This document shows, in pieces, positions 33,381 through 41,787 of a stretch of DNA of 57,504 nucleotides. How positions within the stretch are numbered: the stretch's first letter is position 1; the number at the start of each line of letters is the position of its first letter. Source of the stretch: Lutimaribacter pacificus (GTDB taxonomy: Bacteria > Pseudomonadota > Alphaproteobacteria > Rhodobacterales > Rhodobacteraceae). Position numbers and translations under genes: made by a program. Location: NCBI RefSeq assembly GCF_900142185.1, contig NZ_FQZZ01000015.1, positions 1-57,504 of the forward strand, written 5' to 3'. The notes beneath the pieces are model-generated. The model had not been told where the DNA came from. It saw only the letters and a program-made list of their open reading frames with translations, and ran no database searches.

Positions 33381-33508
33381 AAATGGCTGTCGATGTCCTT
33401 GCCGACATCGGTCCCGTCAGCCTGCACGGGCCGCTGCACACAGACAGGCAAGGGCCGCGCAAGGCTGCCCTGCCCCAAGGTGTCACAGGGAACGCACCAC
33501 CCCGCCCC

Positions 33509-35770
33509 TCAGCCGCATTTGCTGTGGCCGCAGCTCATGCAGGTCATGCAGCCCTCGACCATGCGCATCTCGTACTGGCCGCAGCTGGGGCAGGCCTTGC
33601 CGCGGTTGCCGTCCATGTTCACCACCTGCGCCCGGGGGTCGGATTTCAGGCCCATGCCCTCGCCCTCCAGGAACCCGATGGCGATCATGTGGCGCTCCAG
33701 CACGCCGCCGATGGCCGCCAGGATCGAGGGGATGTATTTCCCGTTCTGCCAGGCCCCGCCGCGCGGGTCGAACACCGCCTTCAGTTCCTCGACCACGAAA
33801 GACACGTCGCCGCCGCGCCGGAACACCGCGCTGATCATCCGCGTCAGCGCCACGGTCCAGGCGAAATGCTCCATGTTCTTCGAGTTGATGAACACCTCGA
33901 AGGGCCGGCGGTGGCCGTTGATGATGATATCGTTCACCGTCAGGTAGATCGCGTGCTCGCTGTCGGGCCATTTCAGCTTGTAGGTCGAGCCCTCCAGCGC
34001 CTGCGGCCGGTCCAGCGGCTCCGACATATAGATCACGTCGGCGCCCTGGTCGGCCTCGGGCGCCTTCTCGCTGCCCTCGCTCACGCTCAGCACGCTGCCG
34101 GTGACGTCGTTCGGGCGGTAGGTGGTGCAGCCCTTGCAGCCGGTCTCATAGGCTTGCAGGTAGACATCCTTGAAATCGTCAAAGGAAATGTCCTCCGGGC
34201 AGTTGATCGTCTTCGAGATCGACGAATCCACCCATTTCTGCGCCGCCGCCTGCATCCTGACGTGATCCAGCGGCGCCAGCACCTGCGCGTTCACGAAATA
34301 GTCGGGCAGCTCGGCCTCGCCGAATTTCGCGCGCCACATCTGCACCGCGTAATCGACAACCTCTTCCTCGCTGCGGCTGCCGTCCTTCTGCAGGACCTTG
34401 CGGGTATAGCTGTAGGCAAAGACCGGCTCGATCCCCGAACTGACATTGCCGGCATAAAGGCTGATCGTGCCGGTCGGTGCGATCGAGGTCAGCAGCGCGT
34501 TGCGGATGCCATGCTCGGCAATCGCGGCGCGCACGTCCTCGTCCATCTGCTGCATGGTGCCCGAGGCCAGGTATTGCCCGGCGTCGAACAGCGGAAAGGC
34601 GCCCTTTTCCTTCGCCAGTTCCACGCTCGCCAGGTAGGCCGCGCGCGCGATCCGCTTCAGCCAGTCCTCGCATTTCGCGGCCGCCGCCTCGCTGCCGTAA
34701 CGCAGCCCCACCATCAGCAGCGCATCGGCCAGCCCGGTCACGCCCAGCCCGATCCGGCGCTTGGCCTGCGCCTCCTGTGCCTGCGCCTCCAGCGGAAATT
34801 CCGACGCATCCACCACGTTGTCCATCATCCGCACGGCGGTGGCGACCAGCTCGTCCAGCGCCGCGTCGTCGATATCCGCGCCCTCTTCGAACGGGCGCCG
34901 CACCAGCCGCGCCAGGTTGACCGACCCCAGCAGGCAGGCGCCATAGGGCGGCAGCGGCTGTTCCCCGCAGGGGTTGGTGGCGGAAATCGTTTCGCAATAA
35001 CGCAGGTTGTTGGCCTCGTTGATCCGGTCGATAAAGATCACCCCCGGCTCCGCGTAATCATAGGTCGCGCGCATGATCCGGTTCCACAGGTCGCGCGCCT
35101 CAAGCGTGTGATAGACCTTGCCGCCGAATGTCAGCTCCCACGGGCCGTCGGCCTTGACCGCCTCCATGAAGGCGTCGGTGACCAGGACCGACAGGTTGAA
35201 ATTGCGCAGCCGCGCCGAATCCGACTTGGCGGTGATGAAATCCTCGATATCGGGGTGATCGCAGCGCATGGTCGCCATCATCGCCCCCCGGCGCGAGCCC
35301 GCCGACATGATCGTGCGGCACATCGCGTCCCACACATCCATGAAGGACAGCGGCCCCGACGCATCCGCCGCCACCCCGTGCACCGCCGCGCCGCGTGGCC
35401 GGATGGTGCTGAAATCGTACCCGATCCCGCCGCCCTGCTGCATGGTCAGCGCGGCCTCTTTCAGCATGTCGAAGATGCCCGCCATGCTGTCGGGAATCGT
35501 GCCCATCACGAAGCAGTTGAACAGCGTCACGTCCCGGCCGGTGCCCGCCCCGGCGGTGATCCGGCCAGCGGGCAGGTATTTGAAATCCTCCAGCGCGTGA
35601 TAGAACCGGTCCTCCCACGCGGCCGGGTCTTTCTCGACCGCCGCCAGCGACCGCGCGATGCGGCGCCAGCTATCCTCGACCGTGCGGTCGATCGGGGTGC
35701 CGTCGGCCTGCTTGAAACGGTATTTCATGTCCCAGATCTGTTCGGCGATCGGGGCTGCGAAACGGGTCAT
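33509..35770 (-). CDS. nrdJ: Class II (adenosylcobalamin-dependent) ribonucleotide reductase
   Basis: I use ATG 35770 (MTRFAAPIAEQIWDMKYRF) rather than the upstream end of the frame. The 753-residue enzyme shows family marks: LPAGRITAGAG, NCFVMGT, QGGGIGYDFSTIRP, the active-site NPCGEQPLPPYGACLLGSVNL and TGTISLYAGNVSSG. A cysteine-rich C-terminal tail (CPSCG...CMTCMSCGHSKC) shuttles reducing equivalents. It reduces ribonucleotides to deoxyribonucleotides using B12, with no oxygen need, as in most Rhodobacteraceae. No cobalamin riboswitch is visible upstream. The gene is divergent from the DUF1489 gene across 127 bp. Confidence 0.95.
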   Translation of the reverse strand: MTRFAAPIAEQIWDMKYRFKQADGTPIDRTVEDSWRRIARSLAAVEKDPAAWEDRFYHALEDFKYLPAGRITAGAGTGRDVTLFNCFVMGTIPDSMAGIFDMLKEAALTMQQGGGIGYDFSTIRPRGAAVHGVAADASGPLSFMDVWDAMCRTIMSAGSRRGAMMATMRCDHPDIEDFITAKSDSARLRNFNLSVLVTDAFMEAVKADGPWELTFGGKVYHTLEARDLWNRIMRATYDYAEPGVIFIDRINEANNLRYCETISATNPCGEQPLPPYGACLLGSVNLARLVRRPFEEGADIDDAALDELVATAVRMMDNVVDASEFPLEAQAQEAQAKRRIGLGVTGLADALLMVGLRYGSEAAAAKCEDWLKRIARAAYLASVELAKEKGAFPLFDAGQYLASGTMQQMDEDVRAAIAEHGIRNALLTSIAPTGTISLYAGNVSSGIEPVFAYSYTRKVLQKDGSRSEEEVVDYAVQMWRAKFGEAELPDYFVNAQVLAPLDHVRMQAAAQKWVDSSISKTINCPEDISFDDFKDVYLQAYETGCKGCTTYRPNDVTGSVLSVSEGSEKAPEADQGADVIYMSEPLDRPQALEGSTYKLKWPDSEHAIYLTVNDIIINGHRRPFEVFINSKNMEHFAWTVALTRMISAVFRRGGDVSFVVEELKAVFDPRGGAWQNGKYIPSILAAIGGVLERHMIAIGFLEGEGMGLKSDPRAQVVNMDGNRGKACPSCGQYEMRMVEGCMTCMSCGHSKCG

Positions 35771-35896
35771 GGCGCGAATCCTCGTCCGGCATTTGCGATG
35801 GAAGGCGCCCAGAATGCCTGAAACCATCGGTTTGCACAACTGCTTGAAGCGGATATTGCACAGGCTACCATATACTGCGTGGCTTGTGGGGGAATC

Positions 35897-35905
35897 TGTG
35901 GATAA
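35897..35905 (-). promoter_or_regulatory. Perfect DnaA box
   Basis: TGTGGATAA, the complement of the consensus TTATCCACA, lies 127 bp upstream of nrdJ and covers the GTG start of the divergent gene. DnaA controls ribonucleotide reductase genes in other bacteria; a single copy may be chance. Confidence 0.4.
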
Positions 35906-36329
35906 ATCTTTGCATCTGATCAAGCTCAGCGCCGGAACCGAAAGCGTGGACAGCCTTGCCGCCTGGCAGGAGCAGTATCGCCGGCGCTTCGACGACGGGT
36001 TGCCGCGCCACGTCACCCGCATGTGGCCGAAACGCGAATCCGAGATCGTGACGGGCGGTTCGATCTACTGGGTGATCAAGGGGCTGATCCAGTGCCGCCA
36101 GCGTGTCCTGCGCATGGACGAGGTGGATCGCGGCGACGGCATCCGCCGCTGCGCCCTGGTGCTGGAACCGGGGCTGGTGCGCACCATGACCGCGCCCAAG
36201 CGCGCCTTCCAGGGCTGGCGCTACCTCAACCCCGCCGACGCCCCGCCCGACCTGCCGCGAAACCGCCAGGACGAGGACGCGCTGCCGCCCGACCTCGCCG
36301 GCGCGCTGGCCGAAATCGGGGTGATTTAG
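35898..36329 (+). CDS. DUF1489 family protein
   Basis: The start is GTG 35898 with GGGGGAA ahead; the open frame extends upstream but is not family-like. The 143-residue product has the DUF1489 pattern: HLIKLSAGTESVDSLAAWQ, the R-MWPKRESEIVTGGSIYWVIKG block, RCALVLEPGLVRTMTAPKRAFQGWRYL, and a C-terminal DLPRN...LPPDLAGALAEIG. The family is restricted to alphaproteobacteria and has no assigned function. It is divergent from nrdJ, sharing one short promoter region. Confidence 0.88.
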   Translation: MDKSLHLIKLSAGTESVDSLAAWQEQYRRRFDDGLPRHVTRMWPKRESEIVTGGSIYWVIKGLIQCRQRVLRMDEVDRGDGIRRCALVLEPGLVRTMTAPKRAFQGWRYLNPADAPPDLPRNRQDEDALPPDLAGALAEIGVI

Positions 36330-36364
36330 GTATCCGATAACCTGAAACCGGCACCGAAGCACCT

Positions 36365-36522
36365 GCCCGGAACAGCCGCGAAGCGGCCCGGGCATCGCAC
36401 GGCCGCCCCCCGGCCGGGCGATTGGCTGCCGCAAGCACTCCGATTTGAGGGAGGATGTGGCTGGACGATAAACTGCCAGTCACAAACCGTCGGATCGCCC
36501 GACCGCGGCCGTGCGGTGCCCT
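36365..36522 (+). repeat. Long palindromic repeat, copy with expanded centre
   Basis: GCCCGGAACAGCCGCG...GGGCATCGCACGGCCGC (36365-36407) and GCGGCCGTGCGGTGCCC (about 36505-36521) are the arms of the repeat also found at 41470-41539. Here the arms are separated by about 90 bp bounded by GGCCGGGCGAT (36412-36422) and ATCGCCCGACC (36494-36504), instead of the ~10 bp in the compact copy. It occupies the convergent gap between the DUF1489 and SH3-like genes. Confidence 0.65.
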
Positions 36523-36587
36523 CTGTCACGCTTCCCCGGAACGGCCCACCACCCCCACAACAGGCGAACCGGGCCGCGCCTTACTCC

Positions 36588-37115
36588 CTAATCCCCCCGC
36601 GGCACCGACAGCAGGACATACCCGCCGATGCGGTCCACCTCCTCGCCGCCATGGCGGCCCAGCACCTCGGCGATCCCGGCGCTGCCCGCCGGGCATCCCA
36701 CCAGCCAGCGGGTGTGATCGAGGTAATCCACCGTCGCGGCGCTTTCGCCGACGATCCGGCACGGGTCGTCGTCCGCGCGGAACCCGCGCAGCAGCCGCAG
36801 TTCGCCCGGCGCCGCCGCCTCGGGCGCAAGGTAGCGCGCATTGACCCACCCGATGATCCCGCCGCCCTGCGACACCGCGCACCATTCCGGCAGATCGCCA
36901 CCGTTCGCCGCATCCGGCGACGGCTTGAGCAGCACGCAAACCTCCCGCGTCAGGCCGCCATGCCCGCCGGGCAGCACAGCCACCACCCCGAACCGCGTGG
37001 ATGGCCCGGCGCGGACGTTCAGGCGGTCGCCGGCAGACAGGTCGCTGACGCGGACCGTGTCGCCCGGTGCGGGGCCGGCGACCGTCAGGCAAAGGGCAAG
37101 GCTGAGGCGCAGCAT
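36588..37115 (-). CDS. Exported protein with SH3-like (DUF1236/SH3b type) domain
   Basis: ATG 37115 is chosen because GAAAGGAG lies 8 bases upstream. The 175-residue product opens with a signal peptide (MLRLSLALCLTVAG, cut near APGDT). An SH3b-like stretch follows (VRVSDLSAGDRLNVRAGPSTRFGVVAVLPGG), the 'LNVRAGPS' signature of bacterial SH3 domains that bind cell-wall peptides. The C-terminal half (LVGCPAGSAGIAEVLGRHGGEEVDRIGGYVLLSVPRG) has paired cysteines and no known motif. Likely periplasmic. Single gene, convergent with DUF1489. Confidence 0.8.
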   Translation of the reverse strand: MLRLSLALCLTVAGPAPGDTVRVSDLSAGDRLNVRAGPSTRFGVVAVLPGGHGGLTREVCVLLKPSPDAANGGDLPEWCAVSQGGGIIGWVNARYLAPEAAAPGELRLLRGFRADDDPCRIVGESAATVDYLDHTRWLVGCPAGSAGIAEVLGRHGGEEVDRIGGYVLLSVPRGD

Positions 37116-37395
37116 CGGGCAACTCCTTTCGGCAGGCATGATCCTGCCACGACGCGCCCCCCCGGTCGAGCCCCGGCGCAACGCGCGGGAACCCGCCGAA
37201 ACCCGCCGGTTCATTCGCGCAAAACGCGCAATCTTTTGCCCATCGCGCCGTCGTGATTGCCCTTTATCCCCCATCCCCTTGTATCCCGTGCCCTGCACTT
37301 ATGTGACTGGAACAGGCAGCAGGAAACCCTGTCCTGATCATAAGCGCCGGCCCGAGCAGATGCGGCCGGCGAACGGAAACCGAAAGGATGGAACG

Positions 37396-37974
37396 ATGCG
37401 CAAGACAATGACAGCACTCGCCACCGTGGCGGCAGGCGCCGCCGCACCCGCCTTCGCGGGCAACATGGACGCTCCCGCCCCGGCACCGGTGGTCGAACCG
37501 ATGCAGCAGCCCGTGCCGATGGGGATCGACTGGACCGGCGGCTATGCCGGTGGCCAGATCGGCTATGGCGATGTCGACGTCGGCACCGACAACGGCGACG
37601 GCACGATCGGCGGCCTGGTGGCCGGGTACGATTACGACTTCGGCAACTGGGTGCTGGGCGGCGGTCTCGATTACGACTTCGCCGATATCGACGCCGGCGG
37701 CACCACGCTGGAAAACGTCGCCCGCCTGAAACTGCGCGGCGGCTACAAGATCGGCAACGGCCTTGCCTACGCCTCGGCCGGTGTCGCCCGCGCCGAGACC
37801 GACACCATGGGCAGCGACAACGGCTATTTCGTCGGCCTCGGGTATGAGCACATGATCACCGACAGCTTCACCGTCGGCGGCGAGGCGCTTTACCACGAGT
37901 TCGACGATTTCGACGGCTCGGGCACCGATATCGAAGCCACCACGGTGCAACTGCGCGGCACGTTCCGCTTCTGA
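37396..37974 (+). CDS. Small outer-membrane beta-barrel protein (OmpA/porin-like fold)
   Basis: ATG 37396 follows GAAAGGATGGAACG. The 192-residue product has a signal peptide ending AFAGN, a proline-rich linker (22-42), then alternating strands: WTGGYAGGQIGYGDVDVG, LVAGYDYDFGNWVLGGGLDYDF, RLKLRGGYKIGNGLAYASAGV, YFVGLGYEHMI, and a C-terminal ...VQLRGTFRF. The final aromatic residue after alternating strands is the outer-membrane barrel signal for BamA, and the barrel is eight-stranded like OmpA/Opa proteins. Roseobacters carry many such small porin-like surface proteins. Confidence 0.85.
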   Translation: MRKTMTALATVAAGAAAPAFAGNMDAPAPAPVVEPMQQPVPMGIDWTGGYAGGQIGYGDVDVGTDNGDGTIGGLVAGYDYDFGNWVLGGGLDYDFADIDAGGTTLENVARLKLRGGYKIGNGLAYASAGVARAETDTMGSDNGYFVGLGYEHMITDSFTVGGEALYHEFDDFDGSGTDIEATTVQLRGTFRF

Positions 37975-38000
37975 TCGCGGACGGGCCCGCGTGCCCCCCG

Positions 38001-38035
38001 GGGGCCATCGCGCATCACGCGCGGTGGCCCTTTTT
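38001..38035 (+). terminator. Rho-independent terminator of the barrel gene
   Basis: GGGCCA (38002-38007) and inner CGCG bases pair with TGGCCC (38025-38030) around ATCA, followed by TTTTT. It overlaps the hisG stop on the other strand and may serve both converging units. Confidence 0.7.
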
Positions 38036-38730
38036 CAATCCAGCCCCAGCTTTTCGGTCAGCGCCGCCAGCGCCGCGCGTTCCCCGGCGGTCACCGCCGC
38101 GCCGCGCGCCCGGAACAGCGTCGCCTGGCTTTGCAGCACCAGCCCGTCCGACAGCACCTTCAGGTGGTTGGCCCGCAGCGTATCCCCGGTCGAGGTGATG
38201 TCGGCCACCGCCTCGGCGGTCTCGTTCTTGACCGTGCCCTCGGTCGCGCCCTGGCTGTCGACAAGCTGGTAATCCGCCACCCCGTGCTCGCGCAGGAAAT
38301 CCCGCACCAGCCGGTGATACTTGGTGGCGATCCGCAGCCGGAACCCGTGCACCGCCCGGAACGCCGCCGCCGCCGCATCCAGGTCGTCCAGCGTGTCGAC
38401 ATCGACCCAGGCCGCCGGCACCGCGATCACCAGGTCGGCATGGCCGAATCCCAGCCCCGCCAGCTCCTCGACCTTCTGTTCCCAGCCGCCCAGCTTCTCG
38501 CGCACCAGGTCGGTGCCCGTCACGCCCAGGTGGATACGCCCGGCGGCCAGTTCGCGCGGGATCTCGCCCGCCGACAGCAGCACCAGCTCGACCCCGCCGA
38601 TGCCCTCGACCACGCCGGCATATTCCCGGTCCGACCCGGCCCGCGACAGCGACACGCCGCGCGCCCCGAACCAGTCGAAGGTCTTTTCCATCAGCCGCCC
38701 CTTGGACGGCACGCCCAGCTTGATCGTCAT
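38035..38730 (-). CDS. hisG: ATP phosphoribosyltransferase, short form catalytic subunit
   Basis: The 231-residue protein (LGVPSKGRLMEKTFDWF, GVTGTDLVREK, IATKYHRLVRDFL, and the PRPP-site ATEGTVKNETAEAVADITSTGDTL) is HisG without the C-terminal regulatory domain. This short form catalyses the first step of histidine synthesis only in complex with HisZ, encoded just upstream with a 4-bp overlap. It is the last gene of the hisS-hisZ-hisG operon. Confidence 0.95.
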   Translation of the reverse strand: MTIKLGVPSKGRLMEKTFDWFGARGVSLSRAGSDREYAGVVEGIGGVELVLLSAGEIPRELAAGRIHLGVTGTDLVREKLGGWEQKVEELAGLGFGHADLVIAVPAAWVDVDTLDDLDAAAAAFRAVHGFRLRIATKYHRLVRDFLREHGVADYQLVDSQGATEGTVKNETAEAVADITSTGDTLRANHLKVLSDGLVLQSQATLFRARGAAVTAGERAALAALTEKLGLD

Positions 38731-39812
38731 GCCCGCCCCCCAAGCTCCAGCAGCAGCCCCGGCCGGATCACGCCGCCCACCGCCGGGATCGCATCGCCCT
38801 GCCCCAGCATCCGCGTCAGCGCGTCATAGCGCCCGCCGGTCGCCACCGGCGGCAGGTCGGGCCGCGCCTCGGCGTAAAAGCCGAACACGAACCCGTCGTA
38901 ATATTCCATGTTGGTCCGGCCATAGCTGGCCTCGAAATCCAGCCGCTCCACATCCACGCCGCGCGCCTCCAGCGCCGCCATCCGCGCGGCAAGCTGTTCG
39001 ACCGCGGGGGCGATCGCGGGCATGTCCACGGCGATGTCGCGCAGATGCTCCAGCGCATAGGGCATCGCCTCGCGCACCGACAGGATCGCGTCGATCAGCG
39101 CCACCTCGTTTTCGGGGATCGGCGGCGCGGCAGCATCCTCGTGCAGCGTATTGATCCGCGCCGCGATCTCGCGCCGGGTGCGCAGCCCGATCACCGGCGC
39201 GCAGCCCGCGAACGGGTCGGCCGCGGCCAGCAGCGCCGCGCGCGCGGGCGGCACCGGCAGACGCCCCGCGAACCGGTCGATCAGCGCGCGGAACCGGCGT
39301 GGCCGCCAGATATGCCGCATCAGCGCCGCCTTGCGCTGCGCCGTCGTGTTCAGCGCGCCCACCGCGGCCTTCAATATCCCGATATCGCCGGTCGCCGCGC
39401 GCAGCGCCGCGCCGTTCAGCGCCTCGCCGATCAGCGCGAACACCTCGGCATCGGCGGCGGCCAGGTTCGCGCCGTCGAACACCTCGTATCCCACCTGCAT
39501 GTATTCGCTGGCCCGCGCCGCGTCGTCCTCCTGCCGGCGAAAGACCGGCCCGGCATAGGTGTATCGCGCGGGCTCGGCCCCGTGCGCCATGTGCATCTGC
39601 ACCACCGGCACGGTGAAATCGGGGCGCAGCATCTGCTCGCCCCGCAGCGCGTCCGAGGTCACGTAGGCCCGCGCGCGAATATCCTCGCCATAGAGATCCA
39701 GCAGCGTATCCGCCGGTTGCAGGATCGCGCATTCCACAGGCACCGCACCGGCCTGCGTGAATATCTCGCGCAGGCGGGCCGCCTCGCGGGTTTCCGATGC
39801 CAGCGGGGTCAT
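38727..39812 (-). CDS. hisZ: ATP phosphoribosyltransferase regulatory subunit
   Basis: The 361-residue product starts at ATG 39812, overlapping the hisS stop by 4 bp. It is a class II aminoacyl-tRNA synthetase-like protein ([50 protein letters not shown]) that lacks the full catalytic motif set. It serves as allosteric partner of short HisG and conveys histidine feedback. The hisS-hisZ tandem is a paralogous pair typical of these alphaproteobacteria. Confidence 0.93.
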   Translation of the reverse strand: MTPLASETREAARLREIFTQAGAVPVECAILQPADTLLDLYGEDIRARAYVTSDALRGEQMLRPDFTVPVVQMHMAHGAEPARYTYAGPVFRRQEDDAARASEYMQVGYEVFDGANLAAADAEVFALIGEALNGAALRAATGDIGILKAAVGALNTTAQRKAALMRHIWRPRRFRALIDRFAGRLPVPPARAALLAAADPFAGCAPVIGLRTRREIAARINTLHEDAAAPPIPENEVALIDAILSVREAMPYALEHLRDIAVDMPAIAPAVEQLAARMAALEARGVDVERLDFEASYGRTNMEYYDGFVFGFYAEARPDLPPVATGGRYDALTRMLGQGDAIPAVGGVIRPGLLLELGGRA

Positions 39813-41287
39813 AGCCCGTGCGCGTCCAGAATTTCGCGCACCTTGGCGACCAACTGATCGCGCGGCACCTCGAACTGGCTGGGCCGGTCCTTCCATTCCT
39901 CCAGCGTCGCGGTCTCGGCGATCTGCGCGCCAAGGATCAGATCCTTGATCTGCACCACGCCACGGTCCTTTTCGTCGCCGCCCTCGATCACCGCGACCGG
40001 CGATTGTCGCCGGTCGGCATATTTCAACTGGTTGCCGAAATTCTTCAGATTGCCCAGATACACCTCGGCGCGGATACCGGCCTGCCGCAGCTCGGCCACC
40101 ATCGCCTGGTAATCGGCCATCCGGTCGCGGTCCATCACGGTCACGACCACCGGCCCAACCTCGCGCGCCTCGATCCGGCCCTTTTCGCGCAGCGCCGCCA
40201 GCAGGCGGTCGACGCCGATGGACACGCCGGTCGCCGGCACCGCCTGGCCCGTGAACCGCTTGACCAGATCGTCATAGCGCCCACCGCCCGCGACCGAGCC
40301 GAACTGCCGCTTGCGGCCCTTCTCGTCGAAGATTTCAAAGGTCAGCTCCGCCTCGAACACCGGCCCGGTATAGTATCCGAGCCCGCGCACCACCGAGGGG
40401 TCGATCACGATGCGGTCGGGGCCATAGCCTTGGGCGGCAAGCAGGTCGGCGATCTGCTCCAGCTCGTCCACGCCCTCGCCCCCGATCGCGCTGCCACCGA
40501 TAGCCGCGCGCAGGTTGGTCAGGGTCGCAGCATTGTCCGCCCCTTTCGACGTCAGGAACGCCACCACCGGCCCGGCCTGTTCATCGCTCAGCCCCACACC
40601 GTCGATATACGCGCCCGAGGCATCCAGCCGCCCCTTGCCCAGCAATTCGCGCACGCCCGCTTCGCCCACCTTGTCGAACTTGTCGATGGTGCGCAGCACG
40701 GCATCCCTTTTGTCCTGATCGTCGCCAAGGCCCATCGCCTCCAGCACCCCGTTCAGCACCTTGCGGTTGTTCACCCGCACCACGTAATCGCCACGCGGAA
40801 TGCCCACCTCTTCCAGCGTGTCGGCCAGCATCGCGCAGATCTCGGCATCGGCGGCGACCGAGCCGCTGCCCACCGTGTCCGCATCGCATTGATAGAACTG
40901 CCGGAACCGCCCCGGCCCCGGCTTCTCGTTGCGCCAGACCGGCCCCATCGCGTAGCGGCGGTAGGGCGTCGGCAGATCGTTGCGGTGCTGGGCATAGACG
41001 CGGGCCAGCGGCGCGGTCAGGTCATAGCGCAGCGCCAGCCAGTCGCCCTCGTCCTCCTGCCAGGCGAACACGCCCTCGTTCGGGCGGTCGACATCGGGCA
41101 GGAACTTGCCCAGCGCCTCGACCGTCTCGACCGCGCTGCTTTCCAGCGCGTCGAATCCGTAGCGATGATAGACCCCGGCGATCTGCCGCAGCATCTCGGC
41201 GCGCGTCGTCACCTCGTGCCCGAAATAGTCGCGGAACCCTTTCGGCGTTTCGGCCTTGGGGCGGGGGGCTTTTTTCTGCTTGGCCAT
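39809..41287 (-). CDS. hisS: Histidyl-tRNA synthetase
   Basis: The 492-residue enzyme carries class II motifs: PKGFRDYF, motif 2 [27 protein letters not shown], the [15 protein letters not shown] stretch, the histidine motif [12 protein letters not shown], and motif 3 [15 protein letters not shown] plus [10 protein letters not shown]. An anticodon-binding domain closes the protein. It charges tRNA-His. It is first in the hisS-hisZ-hisG unit. Upstream is a 500-bp spacer that holds two repeats and the phased palindrome array. Confidence 0.96.
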   Translation of the reverse strand: MAKQKKAPRPKAETPKGFRDYFGHEVTTRAEMLRQIAGVYHRYGFDALESSAVETVEALGKFLPDVDRPNEGVFAWQEDEGDWLALRYDLTAPLARVYAQHRNDLPTPYRRYAMGPVWRNEKPGPGRFRQFYQCDADTVGSGSVAADAEICAMLADTLEEVGIPRGDYVVRVNNRKVLNGVLEAMGLGDDQDKRDAVLRTIDKFDKVGEAGVRELLGKGRLDASGAYIDGVGLSDEQAGPVVAFLTSKGADNAATLTNLRAAIGGSAIGGEGVDELEQIADLLAAQGYGPDRIVIDPSVVRGLGYYTGPVFEAELTFEIFDEKGRKRQFGSVAGGGRYDDLVKRFTGQAVPATGVSIGVDRLLAALREKGRIEAREVGPVVVTVMDRDRMADYQAMVAELRQAGIRAEVYLGNLKNFGNQLKYADRRQSPVAVIEGGDEKDRGVVQIKDLILGAQIAETATLEEWKDRPSQFEVPRDQLVAKVREILDAHGL

Positions 41288-41373
41288 CGCTCTGGTCCTT
41301 GCACCACGGAACTCGCGCCGCGTCTAGCGCACCCCCCCTGAAAGGGCAAGCGATCCGCCGGTCGGGCCATGGT

Positions 41374-41400
41374 GCTTCATCGTTCCCGAAATACTCCCGC
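41374..41400 (-). repeat. Roseobacter-type short repeat, partial copy
   Basis: On the minus strand this reads GGGAGTATTTCGGGAACG followed by ATGAAGC, the tail of the repeat seen also at 48,047, 51,607 and 53,829. It lies in the hisS upstream spacer. Confidence 0.55.
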
Positions 41401-41469
41401 CGGATACCGATCGTCAGGGCATTCGCCCTTTGGGCGCCGCTACACCCTGGCCCGGTTCGTCCGCCGTCC

Positions 41470-41539
41470 GAGGGCATCGCATGGCCGCGGTCGGGGGGCG
41501 GCCGTGCGATGCCCGGGCCGCTGCGCGGCTGTTCCGGGC
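41470..41539 (-). repeat. Long palindromic repeat, compact copy
   Basis: GGGCATCGCATGGCCGC (41472-41488) and GCGGCCGTGCGATGCCC (41498-41514) are 17-base inverted arms (1 mismatch) around about 9 bases, followed by GGCCGCTGCGCGGCTG and GTTCCGGGC. The same sequence with a much larger centre is at 36365-36522 in opposite orientation. Confidence 0.7.
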
Positions 41540-41570
41540 GGGATGCGTCGTGCCGCCATCGCAAAGGTTA

Positions 41571-41766
41571 ACGTCGCGCGGTTTCCCGTCCAAACCGCGC
41601 GGTTTTCCGGGCAGAGGTAACATGACACCCCAAAACCCGCAGTCCGACACCTTGCCGGGGCAGGTCATGCCCCCGAAACTGCGCGCTTTTCCCGCCAAAC
41701 CGCGCGATTTCCGGTCATCTTTCGTTAAGAACCGCGCGCTTTCGCACCCGAACCGCGCGATTAACC
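41571..41766 (+). promoter_or_regulatory. Helically phased array of AAACCGCGCGGTTT palindromes upstream of hisS
   Basis: Six copies of a 14-base palindrome (consensus AAACCGCGCGGTTT, second half varying) are centred at about 41577.5, 41598.5, 41682.5, 41703.5, 41735.5 and 41756.5. The steps are 21, 84, 21, 32 and 21 bp, close to whole numbers of 10.5-bp turns. A half-match lies in phase at 41640.5. TTAACCAT at the end of the array resembles a CtrA half-site, followed by a GAATC (GANTC). It lies between the hydratase stop and hisS start, so it may regulate hisS or organise DNA. Confidence 0.6.
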
Positions 41767-41787
41767 ATTGAATCGCGGGCCGTCGCC

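Noticed and set aside
33383-35821. 812-residue plus-strand open frame opposite nrdJ
   Set aside because: It is a shadow of the high-GC nrdJ gene, rich in Arg, Ala, His and Pro, with no recognisable domain.
35771-35897. Cobalamin riboswitch or NrdR boxes upstream of B12-dependent nrdJ
   Set aside because: The region is short; I see no B12-box motif or riboswitch fold, and CCATATACTGCG only loosely resembles an NrdR box with no second copy at the right spacing.
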